DNA from: an uncultured Verrucomicrobiota bacterium
GTDB taxonomy: Bacteria; Verrucomicrobiota; Verrucomicrobiia; Limisphaerales; UBA9464
Direction: 5' to 3'
Assembly (NCBI GenBank): GCA_903864375.1
Contig: CAIPFS010000476.1
Span: 1-24,454 of the forward strand
DNA: 24,454 nucleotides
Under the pieces are notes generated by a model. That model was not told where the DNA came from. It saw nothing but the letters and a program-made list of their open reading frames with translations, and did no database searches. Numbering within the stretch: position 1 is the stretch's first letter; every line of letters begins with the position of its first letter. The position numbers were made by a program, and so were the translations under genes. Below, in pieces: positions 7,000-14,194 of the stretch.

Positions 7000-9275
7000 A
7001 CCGCTTGTTTCATTATCTTTTTCTTCTCTTATTCCTTACGATTTCCGGACCGATCCGGCTTTCCGGCCAGACCATCCTGAGCCAGACGGTGGCGGTGGAT
7101 GCGACCGGGGCGGTGATCTTTCCGACGAATTTCTGGCCGGCCAACACCGCGAATCTGGTGGGAGGGCTTTCGGGTCCCGGCGGTTTTGTCTCGCAGGTCC
7201 AGTGGGCGGGACTGACCAACGACCTCGCCTCCGCACTGAGCACACGACCGACCGGTCCGTTCGCCCTGAGCTTTTCGGGGTTGACGGTCACGGTGTCCCC
7301 GGGAGGGATTGCCTGGCCCGATGGTTCGACGCTGGGCTTTGGCGGGGGATCGCTGACCTTGTTTCCGAACTTCACCAATTATCTGGTCCTGAACTACGGC
7401 ACCGGGCGGCTGCACTCGCTGTACCGCTATCTGGGCGGCGGAGGGGAGCATCTGCTGGCGGTGGTGGTCACCGGCCCGACGGGTCCGGCGGGAACGCCGT
7501 GGCTCAACACGGACTTCACGGGGCTGCCGACGCGCATTCCGGGGGCCAAGGGGCGGCTGCTGGCCGGATGCGACCGCTGGGACGCCGTGCTGCTGGGGGA
7601 TTCCACCACCGAGGCGTCCGGCAGCGGCGCGATGTGGAGGGAACTCCTGTTTTCGCCCGTCCTGGCTCCGCTCGGACTGGCGGTGACGAACGCCGCATCG
7701 GTCGTGGTGCGGAATTTTGGACTGGGCGGGGCCAATGCCGACTACGGGCTGGCGCTGGTCAGTCGCTCCGCCCAGTCGTTTGGCTACAACCTCCAGGGAT
7801 ATGGCGGGCACGGGACCGCCCTTGACCTGGCGGGGCCTCCGGTGGGACTGGCTTCCCGCACCTTCACCCCCCAATCGGGCTATTCGCGGGTGTTCAGCCC
7901 GATGCCCGATCTGGTCACCATCGGCTACGGCCTCAACGCCTCGTCGGCAACGGACGGCACCTACGCGTACCCCGACCTGGAAGCCCTCAGCCGCGTCTGT
8001 CTATCCCGGGGGGTGTCGGTGATTTACCTGACGGAAAACGATTTTGCCGGAAATCCGATGAGCCTCGCCCCGCTCGCCTCGGCCGTCGACACCCTGTCCC
8101 GGACGATCGGCGGTGCCGTGGCCGACACCGCAGCCTATGTGGATGAACGAAACCGGCAGGGGATCAACACCTATGTCGACGCGGTGCATTCCAATCAGGC
8201 CGGCTGGAATGCGTGGGCCGAGGCGATCCTTGGAGTGCTCAACCCGTGGCCGCAGGCCCCGTTGACCGTGACGATGCATCCGACCCGCGTGCTCGACCCG
8301 CCCATTGCCCCGGAGGCTCCCTACCTCGGATGGGGTGCGACCTGGGTGGGCGGGACGGTCGTGGGCCGATCCGCCGGCGTGACGTCCAGCAGCGACGCCG
8401 GGGGTCCGGGTCAGAACTACCTGCCAAATGCCTTCGGCACCACCCTGGCCTATTCCGTGCCGGGGACGCCGGCCTCGCGGAACTTCATCGATTATTATCA
8501 TTCCTGCTGGTCGTCCGCCACGCTGACCTTTGAGCGGGGAGTGGGAACCAATGGCGTCGGCACCAATTCCTTCGCGGGATACGTGGCCTGGATTGATCAC
8601 ACCGGAGCCGAACAACGGATCCGGGACATCCGCTTCACGGATGACAACGCTCCGGGGGGACCCGGACCGTTTCAACGTCCCGGGATGATGGACCTGGCGT
8701 CGGTGAGCCAGGTGCTTCCTGCGATCACCAATCTCTTCACCGCGGGTCTGACGGGCGGCACGGGACCGGGCTACTGGAATCACGGGGCAATCCGCATTGT
8801 GATCACCAATGGGAATGCCCGCATCCTTGGCGTGCTCTTTCGCGGACCGCGGCATCGCAAGTTGACCCTGGGACGGGGCACTCCGGAAACGGCAACGACC
8901 CCGTCGTGGTTCGATGACACGGGCGACCCGTTCGGATGGTATCCGCACCTGCTCTCCTCCGACACGGTGGGGGATATCCTGGGCATCCGGTTCCGGGGTC
9001 AGGGATTGCAGCTGACCTTTCGTCGATCGACTGCCGGTGGGCAGGTGAACCTGTACGGCAACGGCGCGTTGATGCAGTCTCAGGATCTTTATGCCCCGGG
9101 TCGCCCTCCATGGATTTTTCAATGGTCAACCACCGCCCCATCCGGACGGGCCATCGGTGGAGGCGAAGCGGATTCCGAATTGGTCCTGACCTACATCGGC
9201 GACAATCCGTCCCGCACCGGTCCCTCCTACGGGTACCATGCCGTCACCCTTTCCGATGCCCTCGTGATTTATTGA
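6996..9275 (+). CDS. Secreted SGNH/GDSL hydrolase with fibre-like N-terminal domain, paralogue 1
   Basis: This 759-residue protein starts at the ATGA-coupled ATG 6996. The first ~24 residues form a strong Sec signal peptide: a basic start, a Leu/Phe-rich core encoded by a U-rich stretch, and a Gly-Gln cleavage-like end. Residues about 30-170 are a beta-rich domain with fibre-like phrasing (TVSPGGIAWPDGSTL ... FTNYLVLNYGTGRL ... LLAVVVTG). An SGNH hydrolase domain follows: block I LLGDSTTE with nucleophile Ser203, block II NFGLGGANAD, block III TIGYGLNAS, and block V D395-A-V-H398. The remaining ~350 residues are beta-rich modules without a named match, possibly carbohydrate-binding. SGNH enzymes deacylate glycans or lipids; the likely role here is deacetylating a surface or extracellular polysaccharide. 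A signal peptide is odd for a particle component that assembles in the cytoplasm. Confidence 0.8.
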   Translation: MNRLFHYLFLLLFLTISGPIRLSGQTILSQTVAVDATGAVIFPTNFWPANTANLVGGLSGPGGFVSQVQWAGLTNDLASALSTRPTGPFALSFSGLTVTVSPGGIAWPDGSTLGFGGGSLTLFPNFTNYLVLNYGTGRLHSLYRYLGGGGEHLLAVVVTGPTGPAGTPWLNTDFTGLPTRIPGAKGRLLAGCDRWDAVLLGDSTTEASGSGAMWRELLFSPVLAPLGLAVTNAASVVVRNFGLGGANADYGLALVSRSAQSFGYNLQGYGGHGTALDLAGPPVGLASRTFTPQSGYSRVFSPMPDLVTIGYGLNASSATDGTYAYPDLEALSRVCLSRGVSVIYLTENDFAGNPMSLAPLASAVDTLSRTIGGAVADTAAYVDERNRQGINTYVDAVHSNQAGWNAWAEAILGVLNPWPQAPLTVTMHPTRVLDPPIAPEAPYLGWGATWVGGTVVGRSAGVTSSSDAGGPGQNYLPNAFGTTLAYSVPGTPASRNFIDYYHSCWSSATLTFERGVGTNGVGTNSFAGYVAWIDHTGAEQRIRDIRFTDDNAPGGPGPFQRPGMMDLASVSQVLPAITNLFTAGLTGGTGPGYWNHGAIRIVITNGNARILGVLFRGPRHRKLTLGRGTPETATTPSWFDDTGDPFGWYPHLLSSDTVGDILGIRFRGQGLQLTFRRSTAGGQVNLYGNGALMQSQDLYAPGRPPWIFQWSTTAPSGRAIGGGEADSELVLTYIGDNPSRTGPSYGYHAVTLSDALVIY

Positions 9276-9293
9276 TCCTCCTGACCGATTCCC

Positions 9294-11627
9294 ATGAAGC
9301 CGCATTTCTGGATATCCCGTCTTTCCCTGCTCTGGCTGTTGATGATCGGCACCGCGCACGCCCAATTCCAGGGATACAACACGCCCGTCTATCTGTTTCC
9401 GGATGCCGCCACCGGCACCCGGGGCTGGCAGAGCCTGGTTTCCAACGCCGTCTGGATGATCGGCGATGCCCGAAATTCCCGGGGAGCGCTGCTGGTGGCG
9501 ACCAACGGCACCGTGTTCACCGGTCTGGCGGGCGGTGACCTGGGCACGGCGTCCAGTCCGTGGCGATCCAACTTTCTGGCAGGTGGGCTGGTCCTGGGGG
9601 CGGGCGCTCCGGTGGTCTTTGGCGACGGCAGCCTGCAATTGACCGCCTCTTCTCCGGCCTACCGCCTGACCCCGGCTGGCTTGTCGCTATCCCTGGCCCC
9701 GTGTCAGCTCCGGTGGGCGGATGGCAGCCTGTCCACCATCGCCGCACAGTCCATCGCCCTGCTGCCGAATACGACCAATCACGTGGGCCTCGACCTGTTC
9801 GACCTGACGCTGCACAACTACCCGCGGGCGCTGGACATGGGAACGAAGTGGCTGGCGCAGGTGGTCACCGATGCCAGTGGCGTGATTTCGCAGCTTCCCC
9901 TATCGACGGACTCCGACGCTCCGGCGCATCGATTCGAAGGGGTCAAACAAAAGCTGCTGGACGGCAGTCAGCCGGTGTCCGTGGTCATCCTGGGGGATTC
10001 CATCTCGGGTCCGTACCCGGGCTATACCACCAACTGGGTGGACACCCTCTTCAATCAGGCCGGATGGCTGCCCGCCGCCTATCTGCCCCACACCGCCACC
10101 TGGTCGGTGACCAATTATGGGGTGGGCACCCAGACCCCGACGATGGGCATGTGCCTGATCGGAAGTTCGGTGACGGCAGCCCCGGTGGCCACGTCAGGAA
10201 ATCTCGGCTATGCCAGTGGGATCTACGGGGATCTGGCGGGCATGGGGGGCGGCTCACCGGTGCTGGAATCGCAACCGGACCTGGTCATTCTCGGGTACTA
10301 CAACACATCCACCTATTACAAGCTGCCCTACATCGAGCGGCTGGTGCAGCGCGCGCGGGCTCGCGGGAGCGCTGTCATCCTGCACGGCACGGAGGCAAAT
10401 CAGGCGATCGGATGGAATGACCGGCAGAATGAAGGCCCGATCCTGCGGACCATCGCGGACCAGCATGGCGCAATGTTTCTGGACTCCTGGGCGAGGGCGT
10501 ATGAGGCCCGCAATCTCCGGGGTATCGTGTTTAGTCCGCCCAATGATCAATTGCACCCGAATGACGCCGGGCAGCTGCTCTGGGCCTCCTGGATGCGGGC
10601 CCTATTGCCGGCAAACCGTCAGAAATCCGAGCGCATCGTTGCCTCACCCATCCTCGCCAGCCTGCCCGGGGCCGCCAGTCCGGCCGCCCAGCTGGCGTTT
10701 CCTTTTGGCACGGACATGGAGTTTCAATTCCAGACCGCCGGAGGCTACGCCACCAACATTGCCTATTTTAATCCCGCGGTTTTCAATTCCGCCAATCCCG
10801 CCATCGTGGTGGGTAATCGCCCCGTGGCCAATGGGGCGGTGGCGCTGCCCGTGGGTGCCTCGGCCATCTTCTCCCATCCCCATGCGCTGACCTTTTCCCT
10901 GCTGGTCGACGGGTTTGCCAACTCTCCTGCCGGCTTCTCCTACTCCATCTCGGTGGGCCCCACCACCATCGCCACCGGTTCCTTCGGAAATGTCGGCCCA
11001 CGACCGGCCGTGGTGGAAATCCTCTCGGTGGAACAGATGCGGGCGCTCCCGGCCAGCCTGTACAACTATGGCAAGCCCGACGCCTTCGAAAACATTTCAC
11101 TCGCCGTCAACATCACTGCGGGAATGGCCGTGCTCTACGGCGGCGTCTGGGGCGTACCTGCGCGGCGGGAGGTCGCTCTCTCCACCCTTTCATATTCCGG
11201 CACTGGATGGGACCTGACTGAAAAGCCGGGGGACAATGCCTCGACGTTGATCCGGGGCACCGACACGGCGGGGGACGCGGTCCGGTTTTCCTTCACCGGG
11301 GCGGGTGCCCAGCTCCTGCTCCAGGGCGGGACCGGTGCCGGCAAGGTGCGAATCTACCTCGATGGAACACCGGTCGGCACCCTCAGCGGACAGCCCCTGA
11401 ACCCCTATTACGATCTTTTTATCGGAGCAAACCGGTTTGTACCCATCAACCTCTTTCCCCCGGGTGGGGTTCCTGGAAACGTGAACCTCTTCAGCAGCGC
11501 CGTTCATACGGTCAAGGTCCTTTACGACGGCAGCGCCAACCCCGGTGCCGTCACTCCCACCGCCACCAAACGCCGGCTCGCCGTCTGCGGGGCCACCGTC
11601 TTTGGTCCTCCGGACCTGATCCGCTGA
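9294..11627 (+). CDS. Secreted SGNH/GDSL hydrolase with fibre-like N-terminal domain, paralogue 2
   Basis: This 777-residue protein begins 18 nt after paralogue 1. Residues 1 to about 23 are a classical signal peptide ending in an AHA-Q cleavage site. A fibre-like beta domain (about 75-205) contains LSLAPCQLRWADGSL and TTNHVGLDLFDL, matching the layout of the equivalent region of paralogue 1. The SGNH core has ILGDSISG with Ser236, NYGVGTQTPTMGM as block II, QPDLVILGYYNTS as block III, and D418-Q-L-H421 in NDQLHPNDAGQ as block V. The usual block III Gly-x-Asn is only loosely kept (GYYN). The C-terminal ~330 residues are beta-rich and end in a module with GKVRIYLDGTPVGTL and HTVKVLYDG, reminiscent of carbohydrate-binding domains that follow GDSL esterases. 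The substrate is unknown; acetylated polysaccharide is a reasonable guess. Confidence 0.8.
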   Translation: MKPHFWISRLSLLWLLMIGTAHAQFQGYNTPVYLFPDAATGTRGWQSLVSNAVWMIGDARNSRGALLVATNGTVFTGLAGGDLGTASSPWRSNFLAGGLVLGAGAPVVFGDGSLQLTASSPAYRLTPAGLSLSLAPCQLRWADGSLSTIAAQSIALLPNTTNHVGLDLFDLTLHNYPRALDMGTKWLAQVVTDASGVISQLPLSTDSDAPAHRFEGVKQKLLDGSQPVSVVILGDSISGPYPGYTTNWVDTLFNQAGWLPAAYLPHTATWSVTNYGVGTQTPTMGMCLIGSSVTAAPVATSGNLGYASGIYGDLAGMGGGSPVLESQPDLVILGYYNTSTYYKLPYIERLVQRARARGSAVILHGTEANQAIGWNDRQNEGPILRTIADQHGAMFLDSWARAYEARNLRGIVFSPPNDQLHPNDAGQLLWASWMRALLPANRQKSERIVASPILASLPGAASPAAQLAFPFGTDMEFQFQTAGGYATNIAYFNPAVFNSANPAIVVGNRPVANGAVALPVGASAIFSHPHALTFSLLVDGFANSPAGFSYSISVGPTTIATGSFGNVGPRPAVVEILSVEQMRALPASLYNYGKPDAFENISLAVNITAGMAVLYGGVWGVPARREVALSTLSYSGTGWDLTEKPGDNASTLIRGTDTAGDAVRFSFTGAGAQLLLQGGTGAGKVRIYLDGTPVGTLSGQPLNPYYDLFIGANRFVPINLFPPGGVPGNVNLFSSAVHTVKVLYDGSANPGAVTPTATKRRLAVCGATVFGPPDLIR

Positions 11628-11673
11628 CGATCGCCGGAATCCATCTGAAACCTCCAACCCCATCGGACCTGTC

Positions 11674-12405
11674 ATGCCTGACGCCGGAACTCCCCCTGCC
11701 AAACGGTTGACCACCGGACGCCTCTACTTCACCCCCACGGGACAGGGGTACGAGGAGGACCTCGGAAACGTGGTGAAATTCAGACGAATGGATCGAACCG
11801 AAACCGTCGAGCACCTGGCCTCGGTCGGCGGGGTTCGACTGGTGGATGCCTCCTATGTCCACACCCTGGCTTTCGGCTATCTTTTTACCCTCGACGAATA
11901 TGTGGATCGGCTTCTCCTGCTGTTGCAAAAGGCGCAGGGACCGCTGGTCTCCACCGACATTCCCGGAATCAGCAACGGCTCCCTTCACCTGACCGGTGTG
12001 GTTCCCGGCGGCACCTACCCGATCGGAGCCAGTCCTCTTTCCAGTCTCACGGCCTCCCTCGCTGGAGTTCCCAAAACCCTCGGAGCCGACTTTTCGGTCG
12101 ACCTCGCGGCCGGTCGGCTGACGGTCCTCAGCCAGGGCACCATTCCCGCCGGTGCCGACCTGACCGTCCAGTTCACCGCACTCCCCAGTTCCTATCGAGC
12201 CATCACCTCCGGTCGCCAGCCGACACTGCAGGGAGCACCGGCCTTTTATGAATACGACCAGCAATCGACGGCGGTCCGGGCGGAACACCGGTTCAGCGGT
12301 TCACTCTGGGTCAACGGCGACAGTGAGGAGCAGACCACCGGCTTCCGGACGGCGGAACTGCATGTCCAATGCTGGTCTCCCCCGATCATTCGCGAACGCC
12401 TTTGA
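11674..12405 (+). CDS. Probable major tail tube protein
   Basis: The 243-residue protein has the size and position of the major tail protein, whose rings stack to form the non-contractile tail tube. The N-terminal half (RLYFTPTGQGYEEDLGNVVKF, then a strand and the LFTLDEYVDRLLLLLQ helix) has the strand-helix arrangement expected for a tube protein. A middle segment of about residues 90-175 (GSLHLTGVVPGGTYPI ... TIPAGADLTVQFTAL) looks like an inserted Ig-like domain, and the C-terminal part (HRFSGSLWVNGDS ... TAELHVQCW) returns to tube-like strands. It lies directly before the chaperone gene with its frameshift and the tape measure, the standard order in siphophages and GTAs. There is no direct motif match, so the call rests on context and fold style. 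Confidence 0.62.
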   Translation: MPDAGTPPAKRLTTGRLYFTPTGQGYEEDLGNVVKFRRMDRTETVEHLASVGGVRLVDASYVHTLAFGYLFTLDEYVDRLLLLLQKAQGPLVSTDIPGISNGSLHLTGVVPGGTYPIGASPLSSLTASLAGVPKTLGADFSVDLAAGRLTVLSQGTIPAGADLTVQFTALPSSYRAITSGRQPTLQGAPAFYEYDQQSTAVRAEHRFSGSLWVNGDSEEQTTGFRTAELHVQCWSPPIIRERL

Positions 12406-12456
12406 GGTTCCCTGATTTTGCCGGAAACGCCCCCACCTGCTGCATCGCTCCCCCCC

Positions 12457-12861
12457 ATGACAAACCCATGTTTTGCTCCACCCACCCGGCTGGTCATCGG
12501 CTCCCGGGAATTTGAGGTCCGCGAACTGGCCTGGCCAGAGGCCCTGGAATTCTTCCGGCGTCTGGGATCAACCGCCACCGCCCTGATGACGCCCGAGGGG
12601 AAACCCCGCACCACCGCCGATTTTCTGCCGGAGTTGATCCATCAGGCCGGAGCGGCTGTCGCCTTCCTGCTCCAGCACAGCACCGGACTGGCCGCCGAGG
12701 AACTTCAGGCATTGCCCGGAACGGCCGTGGTTCAACTGACACGGGCGGCCCTGGAATTGACCCTCAATGATGAGGTGGTCACGGCGGGAAAAGCCGTGGC
12801 CGAACGCCTCCGGCGTGCGTTCGGCCACGGGACCCCCTCGCCCACCTTCTCCACCACCTGA
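12457..12861 (+). CDS. Tail assembly chaperone, short form (G-like)
   Basis: The 134-residue product starts at ATG 12457 (the frame is also open from a TTG at 12418, but the ATG fits better). It is helical, with a beta-rich start (TRLVIGSREFEVRELAWPEAL), LPELIHQAGAAVAFLLQHSTGL, and ELQALPGTAVVQLTRAALELTLNDE, the style of gpG-like chaperones that coat the tape measure during tail assembly. It sits between the tail tube and tape measure genes. A slippery heptamer and a perfect stem-loop near its 3' end predict a second, longer product. Sequence similarity alone would be weak; the frameshift signal and synteny make the call. Confidence 0.72.
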   Translation: MTNPCFAPPTRLVIGSREFEVRELAWPEALEFFRRLGSTATALMTPEGKPRTTADFLPELIHQAGAAVAFLLQHSTGLAAEELQALPGTAVVQLTRAALELTLNDEVVTAGKAVAERLRRAFGHGTPSPTFSTT

Positions 12862-12950
12862 TCCAGCGCGGCCACCGCTTCCCGGATCTCAAGACCTACA
12901 CCCTCAGGGAATTACGGGCCTTCATCGACATTGCTGCAGGCGATGCCTGA
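12457..12950 (+). CDS. Tail assembly chaperone, -1 frameshifted long form (G-T-like)
   Basis: Ribosomes slipping -1 at GGGAAAA (12786-12792) would translate 112 residues of the short form and then 52 more in the -1 frame, giving about 164 residues ending at TGA 12948-12950. The extension contains a protein-like C-terminus (LAHLLHHLIQRGHRFPDLK, then YTLRELRAFIDIAAGDA). The -1 frame is open only from 12774 (after stops at 12768 and 12771) to 12947 and contains no in-frame ATG, GTG or TTG, so independent initiation is unlikely. In lambda, the analogous G-T fusion recruits tail tube subunits to the tape measure. A second possible slip point is the C-run at 12833-12837, which would give a different join with the same C-terminus. 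Confidence 0.72.
12786..12830 (+). promoter_or_regulatory. Programmed -1 ribosomal frameshift signal
   Basis: The heptamer GGGAAAA (12786-12792) is in the X-XXY-YYZ register of the chaperone frame (codons GGA AAA), one base different from the GGGAAAG of lambda G-T. Downstream, CCGTGGCCGAACGC (12794-12807) and GCGTTCGGCCACGG (12817-12830) form a perfect 14-bp stem with a 9-nt loop. The single-base spacer is shorter than the usual 5-9 nt, so the lower pairs would have to be open when the ribosome sits on the slippery site. Confidence 0.78.
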
Positions 12951-12991
12951 GGAGCCGGAGCGTCCGCAGAAAACCCCGCACCCCCCAAATC

Positions 12992-13183
12992 ATGAAAACA
13001 GGATCCAATCTTCCCCGGGACACCTCCCCGTTGTTCAACCTGGACCCACGGGAGGTGGTCACCCAGGCCGAGGCCGTTCCGGTTCCGTGGTTTGCCGGAA
13101 CCCGCATTCTGGCCCTGCAATGGCTGATGGAACCGGTCCATTCCTTCACCCGCCCGGCGCCGGACCAGCGGGTTAAGAAATAA
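12992..13183 (+). CDS. Small conserved-position protein between tail chaperone and tape measure
   Basis: The 63-residue ORF starts at ATG 12992, the first sensible start after the frameshift product ends at 12950, and stops 7 nt before the tape measure start. It contains an acidic/hydrophobic middle (LFNLDPREVVTQAEAVPVPW) and a basic end (PDQRVKK). No family is recognised. Its tight fit between two tail genes and its own pyrimidine-rich leader favour a real gene. In other phages this slot can hold a second chaperone or a small tail completion protein, but no such function can be read from the sequence. Confidence 0.5.
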   Translation: MKTGSNLPRDTSPLFNLDPREVVTQAEAVPVPWFAGTRILALQWLMEPVHSFTRPAPDQRVKK

Positions 13184-13190
13184 GGCCCCC

Positions 13191-14120
13191 ATGCGCCGCC
13201 CGCATCGTCCCTCCCTCGGTACTGATTCCGCCGGTTGGTCCGGAACATTCCTGGCCGCCCGGGACGCGCTGTCACAGGTGGCCACCGAGGCTGGACTCGC
13301 TGCCACCCAATTGCATGCGCTCCTGGGGCCGCTGTCCGGCGCTTCCGGACCCACCAGCCCGGTGCCTGGTTCCGATCCTGCCACCGCCAACCGGCCAGCG
13401 GGTTCGTCTCCATCCCTTTCCTCCCTGCGATCCAGCAATGCCAGCCTGGCGGACAGCCTTCCGGTGGAACTGGGAGCCACCATGCACAGTTGGAACCGTC
13501 TGGGGGACCGTTCCGCCCAGGTGATCGCCGCAGGCTGGGCATCCGGGGTCCACGCCGTCTCGGTGGAACTGACCAATGCCATTTTCGTCACCGGCCAATG
13601 GGGCGACGCCTTCGTCCGGAGCGGGGAGCGGGTGGTACAGCAGCTAATCGAGGTGGCCACCCAGGCCCTGATTGTACGGACCATTGTCGGAACGGGTCTG
13701 GGCGGTTTTTTCGGCCTCGCCAACGGGATCGCTTCCGTGCCTTCGACTGGACTGGGGCGTTTCGCTTCCGGCGGTCTGAACCTCGACACCATTCCTGCCC
13801 TGCTCTCACCCGGCGAAGCCGTTCTTCGCTCCTCCGCCGTGGCTGACCTGGGAACCTCGTTCATTGGGGGACTGAATGCCGGGGTGGTGGATTTGGACCG
13901 GCTGACAGCGTCGGCAACCGTCGCCTCTTCCTCCCGGGGACCGTCTCCTCGCTCCGGCGGAGTTCCGGCATCGGGCGTCAACGCCCCGGCCCAGCATTTT
14001 TACTTTGCCTTCCATGACGACGGTTCGGCAGCCCGACGGTATCTGTCGGGTGTCGAAGGGCGGAAATTCCTGGTCGATGCCAGCCGGCAGACGGTCCACG
14101 AAGTCACCGGGCGAAGCTGA
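13191..14120 (+). CDS. Short tail tape measure protein
   Basis: This 309-residue protein shows the C-terminal signature of tape measure proteins, FASGGLNLDTIPALLSPGE followed by AVLRSSAVADLG (around residues 195-225), equivalent to the FASGG-x-x-x-P-x-x-ALxxxGE motif seen at tape measure ends. Upstream there is a long helical part with a hydrophobic glycine-rich stretch (ALIVRTIVGTGLGGFFGLANGI, about residues 160-180) that may act in membrane penetration. Tape measure length sets tail length. At roughly 1.5 angstrom per residue this would give a tail of about 45 nm, short for a siphophage and closer to gene transfer agent tails. Position after the frameshifted chaperone and before the distal tail genes agrees. 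Confidence 0.75.
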   Translation: MRRPHRPSLGTDSAGWSGTFLAARDALSQVATEAGLAATQLHALLGPLSGASGPTSPVPGSDPATANRPAGSSPSLSSLRSSNASLADSLPVELGATMHSWNRLGDRSAQVIAAGWASGVHAVSVELTNAIFVTGQWGDAFVRSGERVVQQLIEVATQALIVRTIVGTGLGGFFGLANGIASVPSTGLGRFASGGLNLDTIPALLSPGEAVLRSSAVADLGTSFIGGLNAGVVDLDRLTASATVASSSRGPSPRSGGVPASGVNAPAQHFYFAFHDDGSAARRYLSGVEGRKFLVDASRQTVHEVTGRS

Positions 14121-14194
14121 CCCCATCCCATTGCCCGCCAACCGGATGAAAATACAGATGACCTGTCCCTTAGTTGGTATCGCCGGGTAACCTT

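Noticed and set aside
14146..14190. 14-codon ORF starting ATG AAA ATA just before the Dit-hub gene
   Set aside because: Too short to support as a gene; it could be a leader peptide, but nothing beyond its position suggests this.
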